Shown: positions 44,338 to 52,743 of the stretch, piece by piece
How the letters are laid out: each line of letters starts with the position of its first letter
Position numbering within the stretch: the first letter of the stretch is position 1
Source of the DNA: Methylobacterium sp. J-030
GTDB lineage: Bacteria; Pseudomonadota; Alphaproteobacteria; Rhizobiales; Beijerinckiaceae
Reading direction: 5' to 3'
Assembly: GCF_022829545.1 (NCBI RefSeq)
Contig: NZ_JAKSYM010000262.1
Location: forward strand, 1 to 52,941
DNA length: 52,941 bases
Translations under genes and position numbers: made by a program
The notes under the pieces: model-generated
The model's database searches: none
What the model was told of the DNA's origin: nothing
Seen by the model: only the letters and a program-made list of their open reading frames with translations

Positions 44338-45351
44338 TCAGTACTTGCGGACTAGCGGAGCCGGGATCGGCGAAGCGGCGGGAGTCGGCGAGTACAGCGG
44401 CACGACGAACCGGATCCAGCCGTCCGTGGAGTAGTCGCTGCGGGTGCGGCCGAACGCGTTGGTGAGAGTCGCGCCGGTCACGACGTCGCGGGCGACGTAG
44501 GCCTGAACGGTGAAGATTTTGAAGTCGTAGCCAACCAGACCACCGAGGGCGAAGCGGCCGCGGTTCCCGGCTGCCGCGCTGAACTGGCTAATGTCGAAGT
44601 TGTAGGTACCGTAGCCGACGGCACCAATCTCAAAGTTGCCAAACTTTTTCGTCGCCGTAAGGTCGAAGTTCAGGGCATCCGAGATGCGGATCGGGCCGAT
44701 GAAGTTTCCGACCGAGCCACCGAAGCGACCGGGTGAATCATAGATGTTGGCGGTCAGGTTGGCGGTGATGTTGTAGCCGTCGCCGGTATAGCTGCCGGCA
44801 ACGCCGAAGCGGTAGGTGTTGGAGGCAAGCTGCGGCAGCACGGGCGTACCGACCGGGATCCGACCCGCTCCAGAGATCGGGTTGGCCGCGGTAGTGCCGT
44901 TGAACAGCGAGCCGCGGTCGCCGTCGAGGTCGTTCAGGTACACGCCGCCGAGCAAGCTGACGCCAAAGTTGCTGCCTAGATCGAACGCCCAGATGCCGCC
45001 GACGAAGGTGCCGACGTTGATCGAGATGTCCTTATTGGGCGAGCCCGCCGCGTTGCGGGTGAAGACGAACACGGTCGGAGGCGCTACGAGCAGCTCGATG
45101 CGGCCACCGAGCGGCACCAGCGGGGTCGAGTAGACCAGGACCGGGATGTTGACGGCCGTGTCGGCGTCGTTCCGGCCGTCGGTGCGGCGGTAGGTGAACG
45201 TGTTGATGGCGTATAGGCCTTCCGGCAGCGGCGCGCCGACGGCGAGACCGACCTGCTCGCCCGGGACCGTAGTCGATTGGGCGTACGACGCCGTGGCTGT
45301 CATTCCCATCGTCAGCGCAGCTGCGCCGGCCGCGAGCCAGTGCTTCATCAT
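44338..45351 (-). CDS. Outer-membrane beta-barrel protein, phenol-degradation MetA-like
   Basis: A 337-residue protein with a signal peptide (MMKHWLAAGAAALTMGMTAT, then ASYAQS). The mature part alternates short strands with turns rich in Gly, Asn and Asp (YAINTFTYRRTDGRNDADTA; VSLLGGVYLNDLDGDRG; FEIGAVGYGTYNFDI) and ends with WIRFVVPLYSP. This is the pattern of the SphA/MetA-like family of outer-membrane proteins, thought to act in uptake of hydrophobic compounds. The start at 45351 follows AAGGAA. No catabolic genes adjoin it, so the role is uncertain. A hairpin follows its stop. Confidence 0.8.
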   Translation of the reverse strand: MMKHWLAAGAAALTMGMTATASYAQSTTVPGEQVGLAVGAPLPEGLYAINTFTYRRTDGRNDADTAVNIPVLVYSTPLVPLGGRIELLVAPPTVFVFTRNAAGSPNKDISINVGTFVGGIWAFDLGSNFGVSLLGGVYLNDLDGDRGSLFNGTTAANPISGAGRIPVGTPVLPQLASNTYRFGVAGSYTGDGYNITANLTANIYDSPGRFGGSVGNFIGPIRISDALNFDLTATKKFGNFEIGAVGYGTYNFDISQFSAAAGNRGRFALGGLVGYDFKIFTVQAYVARDVVTGATLTNAFGRTRSDYSTDGWIRFVVPLYSPTPAASPIPAPLVRKY

Positions 45352-46402
45352 TTTTTCATTCCTTCCCAAGGTCCCAAGGCGTGCGTCCCGCATTCGGCAC
45401 TTCCTGCCGGTCTGCTCGCCCATCGCGGCTGCCGGCTTTGGACCTGCCGAGCGCCCCCACAGAGCCTGCCCGTCTCAACGCAGGAAATATCCTACAGTTA
45501 GCGGTTGATGGATAGCGGGAACAGCTCAGGTTACAGGCGACGGTGGACTGTAGTGGCAGAAATGCACCATTCTTCTCGCGCTGCAGTATGTTCCTGCTCA
45601 CTTTCAGACCAGACCTCCCCAACACTAGCTGTAGAGCGCTGCGCAATCGTTTCGAAGTTATTACTAAAACCTTAAAGGTGCTGAATTTCGCTGATACCCC
45701 CGTGTGATAGGCAATGGAGAGCTTGCGCGTTTGAGCTGCAGGTAGCCGCGTGCGCGAATTGAATGTGGCAGCACCAAGCTGGAACGCAGGGGCTGGTTGG
45801 ATGCTGAGTGCCGGATTGAACCTTTAGCTCATCGAGTACTTCAAGGCCCGGACCGCTTTGGACGAACCCCGGCCTCTCGGAGAGGTCACACAAATTCGGT
45901 CAATCGGCGCCCGGTCTGCGAAGCGCCGCCTGGACGGCCAGACGCTTCGCGACCTTTGTGCGCAGCAGCGGCTTTCGGTCTCAAGCTACCAAAGCCAATT
46001 CACCGGACTGCCTGAAAGCAGACCTTCCGAAGGTCAGAGGAGGGTCGCTAGCGGGCGCGGTAGTGACGTCCGCTTCTATGTATTGCTGTCCGAAAGCGGA
46101 CCGGCGGAAAACCACCCGTTGCAGACCCCGCAGGTGGGTACCAAGCGTCAGATTTCGACCACTAGCTCACACTTGGGGAAACGCCAACTCTCACGTCCCC
46201 TTGCCGTACACGCCATCCGGCACGCCGCCGCCCTGGATCTGCCCCATGCCGTTGTAGGCCTCGGGCGGGAGTTTGAGATCGGCTGCCGAGGGGCAATGAT
46301 CGACCTTGACGGATCTGCATGATCGAGAATCCGCGCGGGCGGTAGGACGGGCCGAGCTATGCGGTGACAGTCTGCGGGCGTTCGGCAGGTGCGCCCGCTT
46401 TT
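45352..46402. other. Long gap without a supported gene
   Basis: No convincing coding frame. It contains family D copy 2 (46142-46165) and a plus-strand terminator (46374-46403). The minus strand at about 46190-46300 reads DHCPSAADLKLPPEAYNGMG then QIQGGGVPDGVYGKGT before a stop, which looks like the tail of a lost gene but has no supported start. Confidence 0.5.
46142..46165. repeat. Family D copy 2 (inverted)
   Basis: A perfect 24-base inverted copy of 43870-43893. Similarity continues on the GACGCTTG side (cTTG[A/G]TACCC). Imperfect outer arms CCAAGTGT/ACGCTTGG also suggest a stem-loop here. Confidence 0.8.
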
Positions 46403-46403
46403 T
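46374..46403 (+). terminator. Plus-strand intrinsic terminator without an assigned gene
   Basis: GCGGGCG (46374-46380) and CGCCCGC (46392-46398) form a perfect 7-bp stem followed by TTTTT. The plus strand upstream has no supported gene, so it may end an unrecognised small RNA. It touches the end of the MBL gene on the other strand. Confidence 0.6.
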
Positions 46404-47302
46404 CACGGGCGCCGGTAGGCGGATCCGTCTTCAGGGCGAGCTGGGTCTGTCACGTAGCGACCGTGCTCCGGCACCGCGACGCGATCAAAGTCCTCAGCGA
46501 GGATGTTTAGCGCGCGGCGCATTTCAGGACCCCGCAGTGGCCTGCCGTGGCCGGTGATGACGCGCTCAGGTTCCAGGGCGGCAAGCGTTCGTACCGAATC
46601 GCGCGCTGCTGTCCAATCGATCGTCAGATACATCGGAGGGCCGTGCAGTTCCGGTTCCTGCGTCGCCACGGCGTAGGCCGATTCCTGTGCTGTCGTCACG
46701 AAGGCATCGCCGACGATCAGAGTGCGGTCAGCCTCACGCCAGAACGAGACGTGCCCCGGGGCGTGGCCTGGCGTATGAATCCAACGCCATCCGGCCATCG
46801 GCGGAATGCTACCGTCAGCTGGAAACATCAAAAGACGGGACGACACGTCGACGGGTTTGGTCGGGTATAGGGGGGAAAGCCGCGCCATCGCCCCACCTCC
46901 GACGCTCGGGTCAGCCGGCGGGTAGGAGGCGCTCCCATCCAAGTACGGGCGCTCCAGGGAGTGCGCGTAGATCGGCGCATCCCAATCCTCTGCCAGATCC
47001 TCCAGCCCCCCGACGTGGTCGAAGTGGCCGTGTGTCATAACGATCGCAGAGGGTCGGGCGCCCGGGCCGAAACGGGCCGCGGCCGCGTCTTTGATCAGAT
47101 CCTTCGTTCCCGGGATACCAGCATCGATTAGAACCCAGCCGCGATCTCCCGCATTCGGAGGGCCAAGGAAGACGACGTTGACGATCGCCAGGCGTCGATA
47201 GGCGAGGTCCGGGGCGATCTCGTGGGTCGCGTCGTCGCGTGATGCGTCGCGCTCGGTATCGTCAGCGCGGACTCTTGGGTCGACCGGGATCTGCTGGACC
47301 AT
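46403..47302 (-). CDS. MBL-fold metallo-hydrolase
   Basis: A 299-residue metallo-beta-lactamase-fold protein. The zinc motif is complete: THGHFDHVGG (H91, H93, D95, H96), then HTPGHAPGHVSF, LIVGDAFVTTAQ and VITGHGRPL. This order fits the broad hydrolase branch (glyoxalase II-like or lactonase-like), not class B beta-lactamases. The N-terminal 30 residues are charged and not obviously a signal peptide. Substrate unknown. It is on its own, with empty flanks of several hundred bases. Confidence 0.88.
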   Translation of the reverse strand: MVQQIPVDPRVRADDTERDASRDDATHEIAPDLAYRRLAIVNVVFLGPPNAGDRGWVLIDAGIPGTKDLIKDAAAARFGPGARPSAIVMTHGHFDHVGGLEDLAEDWDAPIYAHSLERPYLDGSASYPPADPSVGGGAMARLSPLYPTKPVDVSSRLLMFPADGSIPPMAGWRWIHTPGHAPGHVSFWREADRTLIVGDAFVTTAQESAYAVATQEPELHGPPMYLTIDWTAARDSVRTLAALEPERVITGHGRPLRGPEMRRALNILAEDFDRVAVPEHGRYVTDPARPEDGSAYRRP

Positions 47303-47554
47303 GAGCGCCGCGTCCTCAACTCAGCCCGCCATACGCGTCCTTCGGCAACCTAAGTCCTGAAAGCATGTTCCCCGCCGTGCCCCGCACAAACACTCAAGGT
47401 CGTCGAAGGCGCGTCGTGGCGGCAAAAGCTGATGAAGCGAACGCACACGTGATCGGGTCGCTACGCTCGGGCGATGTTGGCCATTAGAAAATGGAGTCGG
47501 ATCTGCCGAGGCCTAATGCGGGTTTACGATTTAAGACCGCAGGAGACTCACACT

Positions 47555-47668
47555 GTGCCGCAGATGTTCGATTGGATCTTCTTCGCTATCATGATCCCAT
47601 TCCCTGCGTTCTTACTCTGGGATTTTTACCGGCACCGCGACTCGTCCAAGCGGGTTAAGCAGCTCTGA
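47555..47668 (+). CDS. Very small single-pass membrane protein
   Basis: A 37-residue frame reading from a GTG (PQMFDWIFFAIMIPFPAFLL, then WDFYRHRDSSKRVKQL): one hydrophobic helix followed by a basic tail, a typical inner-membrane micro-protein. AGGAG lies nine bases before the GTG at 47555; an ATG at 47564 is an alternative. A competing minus-strand frame of about 55 codons (from about 47775 to 47620) overlaps it and is less protein-like. Confidence 0.5.
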   Translation: MPQMFDWIFFAIMIPFPAFLLWDFYRHRDSSKRVKQL

Positions 47669-47906
47669 TCGGCTGCCGAAAGCGCGACTGCTCCGGCGAG
47701 GCCGCACCGAGGCCAGGGGGGAATAGGCCTCGGCGCTGCTCTTCCGGCGCTCGGCCCACAGGCCGATCGCTGCGGCCATCCTGCCTCCGTATGGCTAACA
47801 GTCGGTTACCGCGACCCTCTCTGTTCTTGGGTGCCGGTGACACGCGGCTGGCATATGCCGGCGTTCACGGTGCCTTCCTCGCCGTGTTCCGCATCTATTC
47901 TACAGT

Positions 47907-48332
47907 TCACCCGTATGGACCACCGAACAGGTCGCCCAGCACCTTGCGCCGGAACAGCGTGCGCCATCGACGCCTCTGATGCTCCGGCCGATCGTGAGTC
48001 ATGTGGCATCGCTGGCAGAAGGCCGCGAGGTTGCTGTCGGTGTTGTTCGAGGTGTCGTGATCCCTATGGGCAGCAGCCAGAACGACCCAGGTCCGGCGGA
48101 CCTGGCTGAGGATGTCCGCCCCTGATGCGATCCGGATCCGACGCCCCCACCCATCGCGCCACCGGTCGGCATCCGCATCCCACCAGCGCCCGTCGCCGAG
48201 GTGGTAGACTATCTGCCCATGCGGTCGCCCGCAGCCTTCGCAGCAGCCCTGCACCCGCCCGAACCGAATCAGGGCCGAGAGCTGCGCCCGGTCGATCGGG
48301 TAGAAGAAGCGGTGCTCGGGCCGGGTCGGCAT
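47907..48332 (-). CDS. HNH endonuclease-like protein
   Basis: A 141-residue protein. An N-terminal CCEGCGRPHG pair and AAAHRDHDTSNNTDSNLAAF followed by CQRCHMTHD form the zinc-knuckle HNH motif (His-Asn...His with two Cys pairs). The C-terminus is basic (RRRWRTLFRRKVLG), suited to DNA contact. Such small HNH proteins occur in phages, mobile elements and restriction modules. I use the ATG at 48332; a GTG at 48350 is in frame. No methyltransferase neighbour. Confidence 0.85.
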   Translation of the reverse strand: MPTRPEHRFFYPIDRAQLSALIRFGRVQGCCEGCGRPHGQIVYHLGDGRWWDADADRWRDGWGRRIRIASGADILSQVRRTWVVLAAAHRDHDTSNNTDSNLAAFCQRCHMTHDRPEHQRRRWRTLFRRKVLGDLFGGPYG

Positions 48333-48808
48333 GGGATCGCACTGTGCCACCGGGCATGAAGAAAGCGTAGCGGTAAGGCGCTTGCTCGTCCGACGGCCGA
48401 ATTCTTACGTGGACCGCTCATCATTAGGGGCAGCTTGCGACTCTCGTCAGACCTTCAATAAGGCTGTTTACTGATAAAAGCGTTCACGCAATCGAGAGCG
48501 GTTTCTGTCAAACGGTGTGGCAAATTGTCAAATTCGGCAGTTTTTCCTTCAATACTGATATAGGTGAAGGATTGATACCTGGCAAAACCCTCACCGTACT
48601 CACCACAATATGCAGGTTTTTAATCGGTGAGGACATATCTGGAAGCAAAATTCAAATAAGTTTACATTCGGAATGGCATTTGATTGCCACTAGGAAACTA
48701 CAATAATTAAATATTATATAACTAGATATCGAGATGATGATGTTTTAAGAAATAAACTGCAGTCAGTCTCCTAAAGTAGGGATATTTCAGGCCAGGGATA
48801 AATATTTC
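48333..48808. promoter_or_regulatory. AT-rich leader region upstream of the carbamoyltransferase operon
   Basis: From about 48460 the DNA is strongly AT-rich and contains no believable long gene; a 63-residue plus-strand frame at 48515-48706 is doubtful. The stretch at 48690-48800 (for example AATTAAATATTATATAACTAG) could hold the promoter for the downstream operon, and resembles regions bound by silencing proteins. No specific site is claimed. Confidence 0.4.
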
Positions 48809-50635
48809 ATGGCAAGAGTACTTGGAATATCTGCATATTACCATGACTCAGCTGCTGCGCTGGTGTGCGACGGAGAGATTATTGCCGCGGCACAAGAAGA
48901 GCGCTTCTCCCGCATAAAACACGACTCGAAGTTCCCTCGACGGGCTGTCGATTACTGCCTGAGCGAAGCTTTCATCGACCCGTCTGAGCTGGACGGCGTA
49001 GTGTTTTACGACAACTCGATGCTCACGCTGGATCGCGCGATGAAGAGTGCACTGGCGGTGGCGCCGGCGGGACGCGATCAGTTCATGGCATCCTCCCGTG
49101 CCCTGCTAGGTCCCAAAGCTTGGCTCGCACGGGATCTGGAACTGGTCCTCGGGGAGGTCCCGCGCCTGCTCGCTACTCAGCACCATCTGGCTCACGCCGC
49201 TAGCAGCTTCTTCCCCTCGCCGTTCGACCAAGCGGGCATTCTAACGATCGACGGGGTCGGAGAATGGGCCACCTGTACGCTCGGGCTCGGCAAGGGTTCG
49301 AACATCGAGCTTCTCCAAGAACTACGATACCCACATTCCCTCGGCCTGCTGTACAGCGCATTCACTTACCACTGTGGGTTCAAGGTCAACTCCGGCGAAT
49401 ACAAGCTGATGGGTTTGGCTCCCTATGGCGAGCCTCGTTACGCAGACTTGATCCGCGACGAACTCGTCGACATTCGCGAGGACGGATCTTTCCGGCTTGA
49501 TACGAGCGCGTTCGGGTATGTCGACTCGCTGGTCATGACCAACGCGCGGTTTGAAAACCTCTTCGGCGGCCTGGCTCGCAAGCCGGATACAATGATTACC
49601 CGGCGCGAAATGGATTTGGCCGCGTCCATTCAACACGTCGCCGAAGAAATCGTTCTCAAGCTCGTCAAGCACGTGAAGCGCCAGACGAAGTCAAGAAACC
49701 TGGCCTTGGCCGGCGGCGTCGCCCTCAATTGCGTGGCGAACGGACGCGTCTGGCGCGAGGCCGGGCTGGACGGATTGTTCATCCAACCCGCGGCCGGTGA
49801 TGCCGGGGGCGCACTAGGTTCAGCCCTGCTGGCCTCACATACCGTATTCGGCGTGCCACGGACCCCCGGACGATCCCACGACACGCTTAAGGGCAGCTTG
49901 CTCGGCCCGGCCTTCTCGTCGCAGGAAATCGCCGCCTTCGTCGATCGCACGGACGCCCCAAGCCACCTCGTCGTCGATCCAGTCGGGCGCGCGCACAAGA
50001 TCGCCGACGCGCTCGCGGCGGGCCAAATCGTGGCGCTCTTCAGCGGCCGCATGGAGTTCGGCCCACGCGCCTTGGGTGCGCGGTCCCTCCTGGGAGACCC
50101 GCGTGTGCCCGACATGCAGAGCCGTATGAACATCAAGATCAAATTCAGGGAAAGCTTCCGTCCATTTGCTCCTGCGGTGCTCGCAGAACACGCGGCGGAC
50201 TATTTCGAGTTGGAGGGCGAAAGTCCCTACATGCTGCTCGTGGCGCCGGTCCGCACGGAGCGGCAGCAGACCGTCGAGCCGAACCTCGGCGATGACGAAA
50301 ACATGCTCGCGATCGTCAACCAAGTCCGGAGCGACATACCGGCCGTCACGCATGTCGACTTCACGGCGCGTGTGCAGACCGTCGGCGACAATGCAAACCC
50401 CGAATTCCGACGCATCCTGGAAGCGTTCTACAAGGGTACCGACTGTCCGGTGCTGATCAATACATCTTTTAACGTGCGCGGCGAACCGATCGTCTGCAGC
50501 CCGCAGGATGCTTACCGCTGCTTTATGCGCACCGACGTGGACCTCCTCGTTCTAGAAGACAGGCTGCTTTGGAAATCGGAGCAGCCCGCATTCAGCGATG
50601 ATAGCGAGTGGCAGACGCAGTATGAACTCGACTGA
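48809..50635 (+). CDS. NodU/CmcH/TobZ-type O-carbamoyltransferase
   Basis: A 608-residue enzyme that makes carbamoyl-adenylate from carbamoyl phosphate and ATP and transfers it to a hydroxyl group. The Kae1/YrdC-like two-part architecture is clear: ISAYYHDSAAALV with H12-D13, the metal-binding histidines in ATQHHLAHAASSFF, LTIDGVGEWAT, NLALAGGVALNCVANGRV, and the C-terminal domain with GRMEFGPRALGARSLLGDPR, FRPFAPAVL and LINTSFNVRGEPIV. It is intact. It heads a tight operon with two unknown proteins and an SGNH hydrolase. The acceptor, perhaps a glycan or a secondary metabolite, is unknown. Confidence 0.93.
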   Translation: MARVLGISAYYHDSAAALVCDGEIIAAAQEERFSRIKHDSKFPRRAVDYCLSEAFIDPSELDGVVFYDNSMLTLDRAMKSALAVAPAGRDQFMASSRALLGPKAWLARDLELVLGEVPRLLATQHHLAHAASSFFPSPFDQAGILTIDGVGEWATCTLGLGKGSNIELLQELRYPHSLGLLYSAFTYHCGFKVNSGEYKLMGLAPYGEPRYADLIRDELVDIREDGSFRLDTSAFGYVDSLVMTNARFENLFGGLARKPDTMITRREMDLAASIQHVAEEIVLKLVKHVKRQTKSRNLALAGGVALNCVANGRVWREAGLDGLFIQPAAGDAGGALGSALLASHTVFGVPRTPGRSHDTLKGSLLGPAFSSQEIAAFVDRTDAPSHLVVDPVGRAHKIADALAAGQIVALFSGRMEFGPRALGARSLLGDPRVPDMQSRMNIKIKFRESFRPFAPAVLAEHAADYFELEGESPYMLLVAPVRTERQQTVEPNLGDDENMLAIVNQVRSDIPAVTHVDFTARVQTVGDNANPEFRRILEAFYKGTDCPVLINTSFNVRGEPIVCSPQDAYRCFMRTDVDLLVLEDRLLWKSEQPAFSDDSEWQTQYELD

Positions 50636-50990
50636 CCCGACCCCCTCCCAGCGCCTGAGCGCCGAGTTATTCGATCGCAGCCTCGCCCCACTCGCAAAAG
50701 CCCGCAAGATGCGTGGTGAGCCCGCCTATTACCCACGGGGTCCCGAGGAAGACCAGGGTTCCTACTTTTCACGGCCATCCAGCGCCTCGATGGCGGCGGC
50801 CGACTTCGAGCGGTCGGTGTTTAGCTCACCCGAACAGCTCATCGATGGATTGAACGCGTATTGGGAGGCTTCAGGTGACGCAGACCTGTGCTCCCTCGTC
50901 CCCATGATGAGAAAGATCGCCGCCGCTCTTCAGGAAGAAGCCGCCGAACACGACGGGTCGGTCAGCGTCTTCTGCTACGCCATGTTTTAG
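50622..50990 (+). CDS. Unknown protein, carbamoyltransferase operon gene 2
   Basis: A 122-residue protein with no recognised domain. The N-terminal half is polar with SQRLSAELFDRSLAPLAKAR and a tract PAYYPRGPEEDQGSYFSRP; the C-terminal half is helical (SLVPMMRKIAAALQEEAAEH) and ends in DGSVSVFCYAMF. The ATG at 50622 overlaps the carbamoyltransferase end by 14 bases, so it is translationally coupled and very likely functionally linked. It might be a small partner subunit or a carrier; nothing in the sequence decides. Confidence 0.7.
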   Translation: MNSTDPTPSQRLSAELFDRSLAPLAKARKMRGEPAYYPRGPEEDQGSYFSRPSSASMAAADFERSVFSSPEQLIDGLNAYWEASGDADLCSLVPMMRKIAAALQEEAAEHDGSVSVFCYAMF

Positions 50991-51002
50991 TAGGTTCTCA
51001 TC

Positions 51003-51548
51003 ATGACGCTTCATGAGCAGATCGAGCAGGAGATCGTACAATGGATCAAGGAGTTCATCGTCGTTCCGAATGATTTCTACGACGGTAAATTCGCCCCCTG
51101 TCCCTATGCCCAGGCCGCCATGCTGGCGCGCGCGGTCGATGTGGCCGTGTGGCAGTCCGGTGACCCGCGCCGCTTCATCCGCGAGCAGGCCTCGTCCATG
51201 CGCGACTCCGCCGGGATCCAGACGCGTGTCATCGTCTTTCCCCCACGGGTCCAGTGGTCTCTCGGCATCAGCGATTATGTCGATACGCTCAATACCGAGC
51301 TGATCTCCAGTGATACCTTCCTGAATACGGGCATCGCGAAAACGACGACGAGCTTATATCCCGGCTCTGCGGAGCAGCCCTATTTCATCGTCGTCGTCAA
51401 TAGCTTGACCGCCGTCTTGCGCGGCGCGAAGTCGCTGCAGAAGACCAATTATTACGACAAATGGCCGGCGTCGCACCGCAAGATCGTCGTCGATCGCCGT
51501 GCCGATATGGCAAAGCGTTATGGCCGATCGAAAGATGCGCGCGAATGA
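51003..51548 (+). CDS. Unknown protein with a CPYA motif, carbamoyltransferase operon gene 3
   Basis: A 181-residue protein. Its opening EQEIVQWIKEFIVVPNDFYD then GKFAPCPYAQAAMLARAVDV resembles the W-(x)n-(L/P)CP(F/Y)A pattern of DUF1415-like proteins, whose function is unknown. A C-terminal YYDKWPASHRKIVVDRRADM segment is basic and perhaps conserved. No signal peptide. Its stop overlaps the start of the SGNH gene (ATGA). It is placed between a group-transfer enzyme and a hydrolase, which suggests a role in the same pathway. Confidence 0.72.
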   Translation: MTLHEQIEQEIVQWIKEFIVVPNDFYDGKFAPCPYAQAAMLARAVDVAVWQSGDPRRFIREQASSMRDSAGIQTRVIVFPPRVQWSLGISDYVDTLNTELISSDTFLNTGIAKTTTSLYPGSAEQPYFIVVVNSLTAVLRGAKSLQKTNYYDKWPASHRKIVVDRRADMAKRYGRSKDARE

Positions 51549-52618
51549 CAATCAAACAAGTTAAGTGTGATCCGCGCGAAACGCGCACGATGATGAAGTA
51601 CGATCCCGAGATTGGGACCCGTTATATTCCGAGTCTGAAAGTTCGTGTGACGGGAGAGAAGGGCGGCTGTCTCGTCCGGACCAACATCGCAGGCTTTCGA
51701 TCAGAGCGCGAATTTCTACCTGGACGCACGCCAAAGAAGTTAAGGGCACTTGTGTTCGGTGACTCGCAAACGGCGGGGGACGGAGTAACGAATTCGCAGA
51801 GATTTAGTGATCGGATTGAGTCAAAGATACCCAATCTTGAGGTGTATAACTACGGGGTTAGTGGCACGGGCCCTGATCAGCATTTCCTGAGTTACAAGAG
51901 ACACTGTAATGTTGAGCACGATCTAGTCATCATTGTGGTATATGTGGAAAACATACGTCGCGTATGTCGCAGGGTAATCGAGATACAGGATGGGAGCGGG
52001 TCGCCGGCATTTTACGCAAAACCATATTTCGAATACTTGGATGGAAAATTAGAAGTCCGGAATATTCCGGTTCCGAAACAGATCTGGTCAGAGCAGACGC
52101 TGCCAGACGAGTACAAATCTTACGTCTATTCGCCTCATGAAACCAATCTATTCTCTCAGGTTACTGGAAGAAAAGCCACGGCGCCCCGGGTACCGAAGGC
52201 TCTCTCGCCGCTTCGTGAATTTGCGAAAAAATTTGTGCTTCAATTACCAAGCTTTAGTATGTTGCCAGAGTACAACGATCAGCGCAGTTCGGGCTGGGTA
52301 TTGTTGCGTACGATCTTGCAGGAATGGATAACTCTGAGTGCTGTTCCAGTAGTACTCGTTACAATTCCCCACTACATCTCATTTGTTTCGTCGCGCGATC
52401 CGACCCGTTATCGCAAACGATTTCGTGAACTAGCTGATGCTACGGACTGTCATCTTTACGACTTTTTATCTGATCTTCCCAGGTCAGTTGATGATCGTCA
52501 ACAGTTATGGTCAAACTGGTCAGGTCATCTCTCTGTATCCGCGCACGAACTTTTAGCAGATCGGCTCAAACCAATTGTCCAGAAGTTGCTTCTCAGTTGT
52601 CAGGATGCCCGTTCATGA
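51545..52618 (+). CDS. SGNH/GDSL-family hydrolase
   Basis: A 357-residue protein of the SGNH fold. The nucleophile block is ALVFGDSQTAGDG (S74 in GDS), the Gly block YNYGVSGTGPDQHF, and the catalytic dyad lies in WSNWSGHLSVSAHELLADRL near residue 336. An N-terminal stretch of about 65 residues (DPEIGTRYIPSLKVRVTGEK, GFRSEREF) is typical of members acting on glycans or acylated polymers. No signal peptide. It would remove or transfer acyl groups, fitting a modified saccharide or metabolite made with the carbamoyltransferase. GC falls through this gene. Confidence 0.85.
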   Translation: MTIKQVKCDPRETRTMMKYDPEIGTRYIPSLKVRVTGEKGGCLVRTNIAGFRSEREFLPGRTPKKLRALVFGDSQTAGDGVTNSQRFSDRIESKIPNLEVYNYGVSGTGPDQHFLSYKRHCNVEHDLVIIVVYVENIRRVCRRVIEIQDGSGSPAFYAKPYFEYLDGKLEVRNIPVPKQIWSEQTLPDEYKSYVYSPHETNLFSQVTGRKATAPRVPKALSPLREFAKKFVLQLPSFSMLPEYNDQRSSGWVLLRTILQEWITLSAVPVVLVTIPHYISFVSSRDPTRYRKRFRELADATDCHLYDFLSDLPRSVDDRQQLWSNWSGHLSVSAHELLADRLKPIVQKLLLSCQDARS

Positions 52619-52743
52619 AATTCTAACAGGCGGGGAGTTAAAGATCTGCTTTCTAGTGCCTAGCCAACTTCCGCTCCCCACCCCCAGCAGACCTAGCATC
52701 AGGCCCGCTTCAGCAGGTCGGGGAGCACCGACAACAAGACCAC

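Noticed and set aside
45858..46322. A 154-codon plus-strand frame in the long gap
   Set aside because: No recognised domain, ribosome site or neighbour support, and it runs through a repeat copy.
48515..48706. A 63-codon plus-strand frame in the AT-rich leader
   Set aside because: No ribosome site or recognisable features; AT-rich leader DNA often leaves such short frames open.
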